Of a stretch of 64,000 nucleotides of DNA, positions 46,282 to 53,707 are shown in pieces (position 1 is the stretch's first letter; every line of letters starts with the position of its first letter). The DNA comes from Rhodococcus sp. ARC_M5 (GTDB lineage Bacteria; Actinomycetota; Actinomycetes; Mycobacteriales; Mycobacteriaceae). The notes below the pieces were generated by a model that had not been told where the DNA came from, searched no databases, and worked only from the letters and a program-made list of their open reading frames with translations. The position numbers and the translations under genes were made by a program. The DNA lies in NCBI RefSeq assembly GCF_022810405.1, contig NZ_JALGQE010000005.1:186001-250000 (forward strand), in the 5' to 3' direction.

Positions 46282-46800
46282 TCAGAGAACGTGCGAGCCG
46301 TACATCTCACCGAGAGGATCGGCAATCAGTTCCAGGCGGGCACCGTCGGGGTCGCGGAAGTACAGGGAGACCTCGCTGTGCTCGATCAGTTCGACTCCGG
46401 CGTCGATCAGCTTGGAACGCAGGTGTTCCCACCTGGTGGGCTCGACACTGATCGCCACGTGATGGAGACCGCCGAGCACCTCTGCGTAAGGTCCGACATC
46501 GAGGCCGGGAAAATCGAAGAACGCCAACAGATTGCTGTTGCCGATATCGAAGAAGAAGTGCGAAGACCCGGGATAGTCACGGTTCTCGATGAGCTCGGTG
46601 AGCGGAAACTCGAGCAGATCCTGGTAGAAGCGGACCGTTGCTTCGACGTCGCTGCTGACCAATGCGGTGTGATGGAGGCCGCGAGCCGAGGAAGCAGGCC
46701 GCTCACCGGCAGGCTTCAGGTGCTGCCGACGAATGCGTTCCCGCTGCTCTTCGTGTTCCTGCGCGCGGCGTGTCTCTTCGGCAGTCAGTTCGTTGGTCAT
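46282..46800 (-). CDS. VOC (glyoxalase/dioxygenase) family protein
   Basis: A 172-residue metal-dependent VOC protein: a charged N-terminal helix (AEETRRAQEHEEQRERIRRQ), then ARGLHHTALVSSDVEATVRFYQDLL, SSHFFFDIG, and LHHVAISVEP with FRDPDGARLELI. His, His and Glu positions fit a metal site. ATG 46800 was chosen over 46821 because GGAGGGTGGAG lies directly upstream and the longer start would lie inside an operator. First gene of a VOC-pirin unit, with its promoter under the MarR operators at 46821-46877. Confidence 0.88.
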   Translation of the reverse strand: MTNELTAEETRRAQEHEEQRERIRRQHLKPAGERPASSARGLHHTALVSSDVEATVRFYQDLLEFPLTELIENRDYPGSSHFFFDIGNSNLLAFFDFPGLDVGPYAEVLGGLHHVAISVEPTRWEHLRSKLIDAGVELIEHSEVSLYFRDPDGARLELIADPLGEMYGSHVL

Positions 46801-46820
46801 CGCTCCACCCTCCGAGGTCA

Positions 46821-46877
46821 AGTAGTTGCTTCGTCAACTACTGAGAACAGTACACCTGCTAGTTGCGTTGTCAACTA
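46821..46877. promoter_or_regulatory. Paired MarR operators in a divergent promoter
   Basis: AGTAGTTG-N6-CAACTACT (46821-46842) and TAGTTG-N6-CAACTA (46860-46877) share the half-site TAGTTG with the same six-base gap. The second ends at the -10 box TACTAT (46876-46881), which lies six bases before the MarR start, so binding would block both directions. Confidence 0.75.
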
Positions 46878-46887
46878 CTATGGGCGC

Positions 46888-47340
46888 ATGGATTCACCAC
46901 GGTGGCTGAGCAAGGACGAACAGCGGGCCTGGCGCGCATACCTCGACGCAACGCGGCTATTGCTTCGCGATCTCGACAATCAGCTCACGCGCGACTCCGG
47001 GATCTCGTTCACCGACTTCGAGCTGCTGGTGGTGCTTTCCGAAGCACCCGACCGTCGACGCCGCATGAGCGAACTCGCCGACGCCGTCACCACCACTCGC
47101 AGCGGCGTGACAAGGGCCATCAGTCGACTGGTCGACTGCGGCTGGGTCCGGCGCGTCAAATGCGACGACGACAAGCGAGGAATGTCTGCCGAACTCACCG
47201 AGGCCGGCATGAACACCCTCGCCGCCGCCAGCCCCGGGCACGTCGAAGCCGTACGGAAGAACATGTTCGATCTGATCGACCCCAACGATCTCGCGGCCGT
47301 CACACGAACGTTCTCGGCAATGCGGGACAACGCGTCGTGA
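46888..47340 (+). CDS. MarR family regulator
   Basis: A 150-residue winged-helix repressor: LRDLDNQLTRDSGISFTDFELLVVLSEAP, RRMSELADAVTTTRSGVTRAISRLVDCGWV and the wing RRVKCDDDKRGMSAELTEAG. One Cys in the wing (KCDDDKRG) could be redox-active. ATG 46888 follows TACTAT by six bases, so it is probably leaderless and autoregulated by the operators at 46821-46877. It is divergent from a VOC-pirin unit, and its stop overlaps a pirin start. The inducer is likely a phenolic or quinone compound, by analogy with MhqR-type regulators. Confidence 0.9.
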   Translation: MDSPRWLSKDEQRAWRAYLDATRLLLRDLDNQLTRDSGISFTDFELLVVLSEAPDRRRRMSELADAVTTTRSGVTRAISRLVDCGWVRRVKCDDDKRGMSAELTEAGMNTLAAASPGHVEAVRKNMFDLIDPNDLAAVTRTFSAMRDNAS

Positions 47341-48059
47341 CCCTCACCCACATTCCCAGCGAACAACGGCATCACTGGTGGAACGAATGGCTCGATTCCC
47401 AGCAGTCTTTCCCCGCCACCGGAAACTACGATCTGCCGGCCAATGCGCATGGACTGTTGATGGTGCACAACGAGGACACGGTGTCCCCGGGCGAGGGGTT
47501 CGACTCCCATCAGCACGAGAACATGGAGATCCTCACCTGGGTACTCGAGGGAACGCTCGAACACACGGATTCCGAGGGTCATTCCGGGCTGATCCGCCCC
47601 GGGCTGATTCAGCGAATGAGTGCGGGCACCGGCATTCGCCGCACCGAACGCAACGCATCGAGCCTGACCGGCCGCGACAAGCTACGCGTCGTGCAGATGT
47701 GGATCCCACCCGATACCGACGGGAGGGTGCCGTCGTACGACGAGCGCGACGTTCGAGACGAGTTGGCGAATGGCGAGCTCGTCTGCGTGGCATCGGGAAT
47801 CCCAGGAAGAAGTGGAGTGAACATCGGCAATCGTTTTGCGGCACTCCACGTTGCGCGGCTCGAGCCCGGACAGTCGATCACCGTTCCCGACGCGCCGTTC
47901 GGTCACGTTTTCATCGCCGACGGTTCGGCGGTGTTCGAGGACATCGGCAACCTGGCCCAGGGCGACGCGGTGCGACTGACCTCGACCGGCGGGCACCGTG
48001 TGACAGCATCGACCGCGAGCGAAATCATGATCTGGGAAATGCACGCCACCTTCGCCTGA
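47337..48059 (+). CDS. Second pirin family protein
   Basis: A 240-residue pirin with the metal-site region GEGFDSHQHENMEILTWVLEGTLEHTDSEGHSG. The protein opens with SEQRHHWWNEWLDSQQSFPA, and GTGIRRTERN lacks the His seen in the neighbouring pirin (ILHSEKN), so the metal set may differ. GTG 47337 overlaps the MarR stop (GTGA). A regulator translationally coupled to an enzyme of its own regulon. Function in quinone or phenol detoxification is inferred. Confidence 0.9.
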   Translation: MTLTHIPSEQRHHWWNEWLDSQQSFPATGNYDLPANAHGLLMVHNEDTVSPGEGFDSHQHENMEILTWVLEGTLEHTDSEGHSGLIRPGLIQRMSAGTGIRRTERNASSLTGRDKLRVVQMWIPPDTDGRVPSYDERDVRDELANGELVCVASGIPGRSGVNIGNRFAALHVARLEPGQSITVPDAPFGHVFIADGSAVFEDIGNLAQGDAVRLTSTGGHRVTASTASEIMIWEMHATFA

Positions 48060-48072
48060 GGGAGTTTCGACC

Positions 48073-48882
48073 GTGCCGACCGTGATCACCGACGATGCCG
48101 TCACCCTGAACTATCTCGACGAGGGCACCGGCCCGGCCGTTGTTCTGATCGCCGGATTCTGTGCGCCCGCGACCACCTGGGTGCTACAGCAGAAGGCGTT
48201 GGTGGCGAACGGATATCGGGTGTTGGCGCTCGATCGACGAGGGCACGGTGCCTCGGAGGCACCGACACACGGCGCGTCCATGGAGCGGCACGGGCGTGAT
48301 GTGGCCAATTTCCTCGCGGCCGTGGGAGTCACGGACGTCGTCCTGATCGGCGGGTCGATGGGGGCGAGCACCGTGTGGTCGTACATCTCGCAGTTCGGCA
48401 CCGAGCATGTGCGAGCCATCGTGTCGGTCGATCAGACACCGAAGATGGTGAACAGCGACGATTGGCCCAACGGCTTCTACGGCCTCACCGAGGACAACCG
48501 AACCACGTTCTTCGACAACGGAATACCAGATACCGGCCACGGCCGACCCCAGTGGAAATCGATACCGTCGCTGTTGAAGCTGATACTCGCACTGAAGGCA
48601 ATGCCGAAGATGGCGTCACCCGACACCCCACCGATGAAGGCTCTGCTCGCCGATCATGCTGCGCAGGATTGGCGCTCGACCATCGCGGGCATCGACAAGC
48701 CGTACCTCATGATGGCCGGACGCGACAGCCAGTTCTGGCCTGCTGCACATGCTTCCGAGTCCGTCGACAACAATCCCCACGGTCGGTCGGTAGTGCTGGA
48801 CAAGTGCGGTCACGCCGCGAACATGGACCGGCCGAACGAGTTCAACGCGGCGATGCTGGGGTTCCTCGACTCGATCGAGTGA
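48073..48882 (+). CDS. Alpha/beta hydrolase
   Basis: A 269-residue soluble hydrolase. The nucleophile is in VVLIGGSMGASTVWSYI (near residue 98), the acid region is LMMAGRDSQFWPAAHA, and the His is in VLDKCGHAANMDRPNEF. It starts 14 bases after the pirin stop and probably ends the MarR-pirin-hydrolase operon, which could act on ring-cleavage or ester products. GTG 48073 is the start. Ends two bases before the convergent second MarR gene. Confidence 0.88.
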   Translation: MPTVITDDAVTLNYLDEGTGPAVVLIAGFCAPATTWVLQQKALVANGYRVLALDRRGHGASEAPTHGASMERHGRDVANFLAAVGVTDVVLIGGSMGASTVWSYISQFGTEHVRAIVSVDQTPKMVNSDDWPNGFYGLTEDNRTTFFDNGIPDTGHGRPQWKSIPSLLKLILALKAMPKMASPDTPPMKALLADHAAQDWRSTIAGIDKPYLMMAGRDSQFWPAAHASESVDNNPHGRSVVLDKCGHAANMDRPNEFNAAMLGFLDSIE

Positions 48883-48884
48883 CA

Positions 48885-49319
48885 TCACGAGGTTCGGTTC
48901 CCGTCCAACGCCTCAGCGCAGGTAACCAGATTGCGATGCAACACTTCTCGCTCCTGCGCGGACAGTGAGGTGATCATGGTGCGTTCCACGTCGGCAACGG
49001 CGGCAGATGCTTGCCGCAGTCGTTCGATTCCCCGCTTCGTCACGTACAAACGCTGGTCTCGACCGCTGCCCTCGATCTCCACCAAGCCATTGCGTGTGAG
49101 ACCGGCCAACAGCTGATGGGTTGCTTGCCGGCTGACGAACACCGCGCGAGCGAGCTCTGCATTGGACAATCCCGGCTTGTGCGCGAGGAGTTCGAGGCTC
49201 GAGTACTGCGAGACGGTGATGTCGAGATCGCGTAGACAATCGTCCATTGCCGAACGCAGGGCGGAGGTGGCTCGCTTGAGGGCGTAACCGATCGAGGTGT
49301 CGACGTCCACTTGACTCAT
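48885..49319 (-). CDS. MarR family regulator
   Basis: A 144-residue MarR protein: LDITVSQYSSLELLAHKPGLSNAELARAVFVSRQATHQLLAGL with the wing VEIEGSGRDQRLYVTKRG. ATG 49319 was chosen; a longer frame opens at 49367 but crosses both operators. The palindrome TGTCAATATCTTGACA overlaps its own start codon, strongly suggesting autorepression. It is divergent from a single VOC gene, the likely regulon. Confidence 0.9.
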   Translation of the reverse strand: MSQVDVDTSIGYALKRATSALRSAMDDCLRDLDITVSQYSSLELLAHKPGLSNAELARAVFVSRQATHQLLAGLTRNGLVEIEGSGRDQRLYVTKRGIERLRQASAAVADVERTMITSLSAQEREVLHRNLVTCAEALDGNRTS

Positions 49320-49361
49320 GTCAATATCTTGACATACGTTGAACTCGTCAAGAACTTGACG
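49319..49361. promoter_or_regulatory. Paired MarR operators (GTCAA-N4-TTGAC)
   Basis: TGTCAATATCTTGACA (49319-49334) and CGTCAAGAACTTGACG (49346-49361) are perfect palindromes of 16 bases sharing GTCAA-N4-TTGAC, centres 27 bases apart. The first covers the MarR start codon, the second lies 20 bases before the VOC start. Typical of a MarR autorepressor controlling a divergent partner. Confidence 0.8.
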
Positions 49362-49381
49362 AACCACCGAAAGGAACCAAC

Positions 49382-49753
49382 ATGACCACCGCTACCGTCT
49401 CCGGACCGAGCTTCCTCTCGCTGCAAGTACGCGACCTCGCCGCCAGCGCAGACTTCTACGAAAGCCGGCTCGGCCTGGTCCGCGCACCGCAGGCACCCCC
49501 GGGCGCGGTGGTGTTCACGACCTCGCCGATACCGTTCGCGGTCCGAAACCCAGCGCCCGGAACCGATCTCGACAGCGGACAGCCGGGACTCGGGGTTGCG
49601 CTGTGGCTCGAATGCGACGACGCCGAGGCGCTGCACGAGACACTGGTCGCCGCTGACGTCACCATCCTCACGGCACCCTTCGACGGACCGTTCGGGAAGA
49701 CCTTCGTCCTGTCCGACCCGGACGGATATGCCGTGACCGTGCACAGCGGCTAG
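49382..49753 (+). CDS. VOC family protein
   Basis: A 123-residue single-module VOC protein (FLSLQVRDLAASADFYESRLGL, WLECDDAEALHETLVAADV, FVLSDPDGYAVTVH). The expected first metal-ligand His is replaced by Ser-Leu-Gln, so it may bind rather than catalyse, or act as a small resistance protein. AAAGGA lies before the ATG. The gene is controlled from the paired operators shared with the MarR gene. Confidence 0.88.
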   Translation: MTTATVSGPSFLSLQVRDLAASADFYESRLGLVRAPQAPPGAVVFTTSPIPFAVRNPAPGTDLDSGQPGLGVALWLECDDAEALHETLVAADVTILTAPFDGPFGKTFVLSDPDGYAVTVHSG

Positions 49754-49765
49754 TACCGTCGCCCC

Positions 49766-49919
49766 ATGTCGAACCGCCTGATCGACCGCCTGATCGAGGC
49801 AGCCAACGCACCTCGACGAGCTGCGAAGCCGCCCGGTCCGATCCTGCACGCCTTCACCAGTCGTGGTTGGACTCGGAGCTCTTCTGATCGTGTTCCTGCA
49901 GGAGCGGTCCCCGGCGTAA
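49766..49919 (+). pseudogene. Possible frameshifted small membrane protein gene
   Basis: ATG 49766 is preceded at six bases by TACCGT, a good leaderless promoter, and reads MSNRLIDRLIEAANAPRRAA. Its frame continues into the ArsR gene without a sensible product. Shifting one base near 49860 gives VVVGLGALLIVFLQERSPA and a stop at 49917-49919, a plausible membrane helix. Together they would form a 50-residue one-helix protein. Either the gene is broken by one base, or the sequence contains an error, or the resemblance is chance. Confidence 0.3.
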
Positions 49920-49921
49920 TT

Positions 49922-49953
49922 CCGAAAGAACTATTGCGAAACTTTTCTTTCGG
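49922..49953. promoter_or_regulatory. Inverted repeat in the ArsR-family promoter
   Basis: CCGAAAGAA (49922-49930) and TTCTTTCGG (49945-49953) are perfect 9-base arms around 14 bases. They straddle the probable -35 (TTGCGA at 49934) and end three bases before the -10 TATGGT (49956-49961), which is six bases before ATG 49968. A likely autoregulatory operator. Confidence 0.55.
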
Positions 49954-49967
49954 GTTATGGTTGGTGC

Positions 49968-50555
49968 ATGAGCCCACCCCCACCGCCCCGGACGCCACGC
50001 AAGCTGACGGACATGTCAGAACTCAAGGCGCTGGCGCACCCGATTCGGCTGCGCTTGCTCTACGCGTTGCGGGCCAACAAGTCGATGACGGCGACTCAGC
50101 TCGGCGATCTGGTGGACGAGTCACCCGCGTCGGTGAGCTATCACCTGCGCAAACTTGCCGAACACGGGTTCGTCAAGGAGGTCGAGAACGGATCGGACAA
50201 GCGTCAACGCTGGTGGTCCGAGGCCAACGAGGAAGGGTTCAGCTGGTCCGAGAACGACTTCTCCGATTCGCCGGAGTCGTTGTCGGTTGCCAAGGCGTCC
50301 AAGGACTCCTGGTTGGCGCACCAGTGGTCTCGGCTACGCGATTTCGATCGGACATCTGAATCCTGGGGGCCGGAGTGGGTATCGGCTGCCTTCAGCACCG
50401 ACAACGTCCTGCGACTGACAGCGAGCGAAACCGCCGAGATGGACGTGGAATTACGTGCCGTCGTGGACAGGTGGCGTCGACACGGGGAAACCGCGACCTC
50501 GGAGGAGCGCGAACACGTCATGGTTCTGATGCACGGATTCCCCACGACACCATAG
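49968..50555 (+). CDS. ArsR-like winged-helix regulator
   Basis: A 195-residue regulator: LKALAHPIRLRLLYALRANKSMTATQLGDLVDESPASVSYHLRKLAEHGFVKEV is an ArsR-type winged helix (residues 18-72). The C-terminal half is a helical, acidic region with many Trp (RWWSEANEEGFSWSEND). No metal-binding Cys pair is present, so it is a non-metal member of the kind that often controls an efflux gene; none is adjacent here. TATGGT six bases before ATG indicates a leaderless transcript, and an inverted repeat overlaps the promoter. Confidence 0.87.
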   Translation: MSPPPPPRTPRKLTDMSELKALAHPIRLRLLYALRANKSMTATQLGDLVDESPASVSYHLRKLAEHGFVKEVENGSDKRQRWWSEANEEGFSWSENDFSDSPESLSVAKASKDSWLAHQWSRLRDFDRTSESWGPEWVSAAFSTDNVLRLTASETAEMDVELRAVVDRWRRHGETATSEEREHVMVLMHGFPTTP

Positions 50556-50563
50556 GAGTTGGC

Positions 50564-50776
50564 ATGTATCCGTTCGATCCGCACACATACCTCTTCATCA
50601 CCGAGCACGATCGCGAGCAGCGACTACTTCGGTCCGAGCGCCACAGACTCTCTGCTGCGCAGAAACGCCTGCGGCGCGATGAACTCCGCGTGCAACGAGC
50701 GTGGGACGAGTTGACGGCATCGCTCGCCGACGTTTCTGCATCGGAGCGACGAGTTCTCGAGCTGGCGCAAAGCTGA
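50564..50776 (+). CDS. Small coiled-coil hypothetical protein
   Basis: A 70-residue protein, MYPFDPHTYLFITEHDREQR, then a helix rich in Arg, Glu, Leu and Ala (RHRLSAAQKRLRRDELRVQR) with heptad-like spacing. AGGAG lies six bases before ATG 50564. It starts eight bases after the ArsR stop and is probably cotranscribed. No family recognised; it could be a small partner of the regulator. Confidence 0.6.
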   Translation: MYPFDPHTYLFITEHDREQRLLRSERHRLSAAQKRLRRDELRVQRAWDELTASLADVSASERRVLELAQS

Positions 50777-50777
50777 T

Positions 50778-51263
50778 TCAGCACAGAGATTTTTCGAACC
50801 ACACCTCGGCAAAGGGTTCATTGTTGAACGCGGGCACCTCCTGGTAGCCGAGCTTTGCGTACAGCCGCCGCGCTTCCACCAGATCTGCCCTGGTGTCCAA
50901 ACGAATACACGTACGGTGCGACTGCTGGACGAATCCTTCGAGAAACTCGACTATCGACGCTCCGACACCGCTGCCCCGTGCCGAGGCGTCTACGAACAAC
51001 CGCGTCAGCTCTGCGGTGTCGTCGGACACGAAACGGATGCCTCCACAACCGACCAGCTCCGACCCCAGATACGCGACGACCAACAGGCCCGAATCTCCAG
51101 TGAGGTCGTCGCTCGGTTCGTCGATCAAGGCTCGAAGCACTTCGTCGTCCGACGCTTCTCGACCGTGGAAGCGCCCGACCACATCGACGTAATAGCGAAA
51201 CAGGATCTCGGAAGCCGGCTCCGAGGCTGGATGAACGACGGCGAATGTGGCAGCGAGAGCCAC
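50778..51263 (-). CDS. GNAT family N-acetyltransferase
   Basis: A 161-residue acetyltransferase: LLVVAYLGSELVGCGGIRFV, AELTRLFVDASARGSGVGASIVEFLE with the acetyl-CoA loop, and RLDTRADLVEARRLYAKLGYQEVP. The open frame runs far upstream inside the DUF808 gene, but GTG 51263 sits on the stop of that gene (TAGTG), giving the normal GNAT length. Cotranscribed with DUF808. Substrate unknown. Confidence 0.85.
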   Translation of the reverse strand: MALAATFAVVHPASEPASEILFRYYVDVVGRFHGREASDDEVLRALIDEPSDDLTGDSGLLVVAYLGSELVGCGGIRFVSDDTAELTRLFVDASARGSGVGASIVEFLEGFVQQSHRTCIRLDTRADLVEARRLYAKLGYQEVPAFNNEPFAEVWFEKSLC

Positions 51264-52204
51264 TACTTTGCGGCAGCCCGCTTGGCGAGCGCCTTCGAGA
51301 TCCCGAGCTGCGCAACCACGATGATGCAACCGACGATCGCGCCGATGACCGCCGACGCGAGGGTATTGACGATCCACGCCAGCACTCCGCCGATGCCGGC
51401 CACTCCGCGGACTGCGTCTTCGCCGTGGTGCACGAGTTCGTAGATGGGGTGGAATCCGAGCTCGTCGATGCCGACGAGCAGGATGTGTCCACCGACCCAC
51501 AGCATCGCTGCGGTACCGACGACCGACAGCACCGACATGACCTTGGGCATGCCCTTGACCAGGCCTCGGCCGAACTTCTCGACGAACCCGGTGGAGCCGT
51601 CGGCCAGTTTCAGACCGATGTCGTCCATCTTGACGATCAGCGCGACGACTCCATACACGACGATCGTGATGACCACGGCGACGACCGCGAGGATGATCAG
51701 TCGACTCCAGAAGCCCTCTGCAGCAATGGTGTCCAGCGCGATAACCATGATCTCGGCGGACAGAATCAGATCGGTGCGTACCGCTCCGGAGACCACGGTG
51801 TCCTCGTCGCGCGGCTCGTCCTCGGCGGCGGCGTGATGGTCGCCGTGACCGAACAGTGCGCCCCAGATCTTGTGCGCGGCCTCGTAGCTGAGGTAGCACC
51901 CGCCGAGCATGAGAATCGGCGTGAGCAGCCACGGCACGAACTGACTGAGCAGCAGCGCGATCGGCAGGATGATCAGCAGCTTGTTCCGCAACGAGCCCAC
52001 GGCGATGCGTTTGATGATGGGCAGTTCACGCTCGGCTGCGAGACCACGAACGTACTGCGGCGTCACCGCTGCGTCGTCGATCACGACACCGGCCGCCTTC
52101 GCCGTGGCCTTACCGGTCGCTGCACCGACATCATCGATGGATGCAGCTGCCAGACGAGCCAGCGCTGCCACGTCGTCGAGCAGGGCTACGAGTCCGCCGG
52201 CCAT
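51263..52204 (-). CDS. DUF808 family membrane protein
   Basis: A 313-residue inner membrane protein of the DUF808 (YedI-like) family, with the opening LVALLDDVAALARLAAASIDDVGAATGKATAKAAGVVIDD and PELPIIKRIAVGSLRNKLLIILPIALLLSQF-like text (ERELPIIKRIAVGSLRNKLL), followed by about six helices. The function is not established for the family. ATG 52204 has GGAGG seven bases upstream; a GTG directly before it is possible. A His-rich, acidic loop (HGDHHAAAEDEPRDED) between helices could bind metal. Confidence 0.87.
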   Translation of the reverse strand: MAGGLVALLDDVAALARLAAASIDDVGAATGKATAKAAGVVIDDAAVTPQYVRGLAAERELPIIKRIAVGSLRNKLLIILPIALLLSQFVPWLLTPILMLGGCYLSYEAAHKIWGALFGHGDHHAAAEDEPRDEDTVVSGAVRTDLILSAEIMVIALDTIAAEGFWSRLIILAVVAVVITIVVYGVVALIVKMDDIGLKLADGSTGFVEKFGRGLVKGMPKVMSVLSVVGTAAMLWVGGHILLVGIDELGFHPIYELVHHGEDAVRGVAGIGGVLAWIVNTLASAVIGAIVGCIIVVAQLGISKALAKRAAAK

Positions 52205-52316
52205 CACAAACCTCCGCTTCGATACGAGAACACCGCTGGGCTCCTCATGATGCGAGCCCTTGGAACCCTACCGTCCGCAGGTGGTCTGTGATCGCCGTCC
52301 GGCCCCCTCCTGGTTA

Positions 52317-53480
52317 CTACGCGATCTTGCGCTCCTGTTCGACCTCGACGACCTTCGCCGGCGGCAGTCCGATGCTCGGGTCGTGTCCGCGGAAATTCTT
52401 CAGCCACCAGCTCCAGTCCTCGGGCACCAGCGAGAACGGGTCACCATGGCCGAGCTCGCGTGCAGCCCACACCGGCCAGTGCGGGTTGGCCAACGCCGGA
52501 CGACCGAGCAACACCACGTCGATTTTGCCGTCGCGGATCACGGTGTCCGCATTTTCCGGAACTCCCAGATTCCAGCTGCAGGTCACCGGGATATCCAGCT
52601 CACGCTTGACCCGTGCGGCCCGCTCGACCATGAACCCCATGTCGCCGAACGGCGGGTCCACCATGTCGTCGGTATTGAAGCCCAGGCTGACGTCGGCCAT
52701 GTCCAGGCCGTGTTCCTTCATCCATCCGATGGCGATCATGGATTCGTCGAACTGAACCCCGTCCGGGTGGTGGTCGTCCGAGCCCAATCGCATGGTGAGC
52801 GGGAACTTCTCGGGCCACACCTCGCGCACCGCATCGAGTGCCTCGAGGTGGAACCGTGCCCGGTTCTCCAAGCTTCCGCCGTACTGGTCGGTGCGCTGGT
52901 TCGCCAGTGGGGAGAAGAAGCTTGCCCCGAGGTAGCCGTGCGCGTAGTGCATTTCGAGCCATTCGTACCCTGCCTCCGCGGCTCGGACGGCTGCGTCGGC
53001 GTAGCTCTGGTGGATAGCCTTGATCTCGGGCACGGTGAGTTCGTGGACGGGAAACGAGTGGTCGCCGCCGTAGGGAATCGCCGACGGCGCAACACATTCC
53101 CAACCGTCGGGATGGTCTGCCGGAAGCTGGTGTCCGCCCTGCCACGGCGGCACTTCGCTGCCTTTGCGTCCGGTGTGACCCAACTGAATCGCCGGCACCG
53201 AACCCATCTGCTTGATCATCGACGCCACGCGAGCGTGACCCTCGATCTGATCGTCGTCGTAGATTCCGGCGCACCCGGGAGTGGTGCGTCCGTCGGGCGT
53301 GATCGCCACCTGCTCCGGGAACACCATCCCGAAACCGCCGGCTGCGCGCGCACCGAGATACATGAGATGAAAGTCGTTCATCTTTCCGTCGACGGCGCGA
53401 TACATCGTCATCGGCGACATGGCGATTCGATTTCGAAGCGTCACCCCTTTGAGGGTGAACGGGCTGAAGAGATCCGGCAT
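52317..53480 (-). CDS. Old yellow enzyme family NADH:flavin oxidoreductase
   Basis: A 387-residue FMN-dependent ene-reductase-like barrel. Family features are LFSPFTLKGVTLRNRIAMSPMTMY, AIQLGHTGRKG, the active-site region WLEMHYAHGYLGASFFSPLANQRTD and QYGGSLENRARF, then VVLLGRPALANPHW. The NQRTD and SPLANQR parts resemble YqjM-type enzymes. There is no extra ferredoxin domain, so it is the single-domain form reducing alkenes of enones, nitroesters or quinones. Upstream bases 53481-53707 hold no clear gene. Confidence 0.92.
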   Translation of the reverse strand: MPDLFSPFTLKGVTLRNRIAMSPMTMYRAVDGKMNDFHLMYLGARAAGGFGMVFPEQVAITPDGRTTPGCAGIYDDDQIEGHARVASMIKQMGSVPAIQLGHTGRKGSEVPPWQGGHQLPADHPDGWECVAPSAIPYGGDHSFPVHELTVPEIKAIHQSYADAAVRAAEAGYEWLEMHYAHGYLGASFFSPLANQRTDQYGGSLENRARFHLEALDAVREVWPEKFPLTMRLGSDDHHPDGVQFDESMIAIGWMKEHGLDMADVSLGFNTDDMVDPPFGDMGFMVERAARVKRELDIPVTCSWNLGVPENADTVIRDGKIDVVLLGRPALANPHWPVWAARELGHGDPFSLVPEDWSWWLKNFRGHDPSIGLPPAKVVEVEQERKIA

Positions 53481-53707
53481 GACGGTGGTCCTTTCCTGAG
53501 TGATACCACCTCACCACCTGGCACGTTTCGATCTACTACATCGATGCTGCACGTCGGTGACAGTTTTCTCACCGTCCCACTCACCTGAGTGTGAGGGCCA
53601 GTGTGTAGTTTCCTGTACGCACAGTGCTGCTGTTGATCGGCCTACCTCTCACCGCCGCCTTCGACTGCTCGATCGAGGAACTGTTCGAGCCGGATCAGAG
53701 CTGATCG

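Noticed and set aside
53624..53704. 26-codon frame (GTG start) between the old yellow enzyme and aminotransferase genes
   Set aside because: No ribosome site and no correctly placed -10 box; the 227-base gap 53481-53707 shows no convincing gene.
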